From CAKSQF01 sp051868045 (GTDB lineage Bacteria > Bacillota > Clostridia > Oscillospirales > CAG-272), in NCBI GenBank assembly GCA_051868045.1, contig JBJDZN010000057.1, positions 1 to 22,733 on the forward strand: DNA of 22,733 nt. Reading direction: 5' to 3'. The position numbers and the translations under genes were made by a program. The notes beneath the pieces are model-generated. The model searched no databases. It was not told the DNA's origin and worked only from the letters and a program-made list of their open reading frames with translations. Numbering within the stretch: the stretch's first letter is position 1; each line of letters starts with the position of its first letter. This document shows, one piece after another, positions 22,711 through 22,733 of the stretch.

Positions 22711-22733
22711 AGGACTTGAACCTTTCAAGCTCC
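22711..22733 (-). other. Possible 3' part of a convergent tRNA gene, cut by right edge
   Basis: The minus strand reads AGGTTCAAGTCCT (22723-22711), a T-arm-like core of GG-TTCAAGT-CC, and exactly repeats the same 13 bases of the tRNA-Leu T arm (22634-22646) in inverted orientation. The presumed acceptor strand to the left (22710-22701) does not end in CCA. Most of the gene would lie outside the window, so a tRNA cannot be confirmed. Confidence 0.3.

Noticed and set aside
1..22733. CRISPR arrays, insertion sequences, prophage or toxin-antitoxin genes
   Set aside because: No regularly spaced repeats, transposase or integrase motifs, or unassigned gene pairs were seen.

Overview
The window reads as chromosomal core genome of a Gram-positive anaerobe of class Clostridia, most likely the Oscillospiraceae/Ruminococcaceae group. 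This is inferred from gene order (nusB - TsaD-like gene - xseA - xseB - ispA - tlyA - argR - recN), from whiA and rapZ, a CIRCE operator, strong GGAGG-type ribosome-binding sites, near-consensus sigma-A promoters and a moderate GC content. No insertion sequence, prophage, integrase or CRISPR array was seen.

Layout. Positions 1-751 hold the N-terminal part of purA on the minus strand, cut by the left edge. The divergent intergenic region (752-1068) carries a promoter for each side; the rightward one is perfect (TTGACA, 17 nt, TATAAT). From 1069 to 15596 eleven more genes plus nusB run tightly on the plus strand with overlaps or short gaps and no clear terminator: nusB, a TsaD-like paralogue, xseA, xseB, ispA, tlyA, argR, recN, tyrS, murB, rapZ, whiA, dnaE. 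They may be read as one long operon or several overlapping ones. They cover rRNA antitermination and methylation, DNA repair and replication, isoprenoid synthesis, arginine control, Tyr-tRNA charging and peptidoglycan precursor synthesis.

From 15597 to 18336 there is a class A penicillin-binding protein with a possible promoter of its own and a strong terminator. The right arm of that terminator also contains the ribosome-binding site of the next gene, a divergent TspO/MBR-like membrane protein (18335-18853). A strong extended -10 promoter then starts a three-gene unit: coaE, a membrane-anchored lytic transglycosylase and an M18 aminopeptidase, ended by a terminator at about 21601-21648.

The right end holds a heat-shock unit: a perfect CIRCE operator (21659-21685), a long leader with an extra CIRCE half-site and small ORFs, and an Hsp20 gene with its terminator. 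It is followed by a tRNA-Leu(UAG) gene with its own consensus promoter and a bidirectional terminator. The last 23 bases contain an inverted copy of the tRNA T-arm core and may be the edge of a convergent tRNA gene.

Most genes are ordinary housekeeping genes. The points most worth checking are the TsaD paralogue that keeps its metal ligands but has lost other TsaD signature residues, the terminator that also hides the tspO ribosome-binding site, the hsp20 leader, and altered P-loops in RapZ and CoaE. All calls come from reading the sequence; no database search was run.
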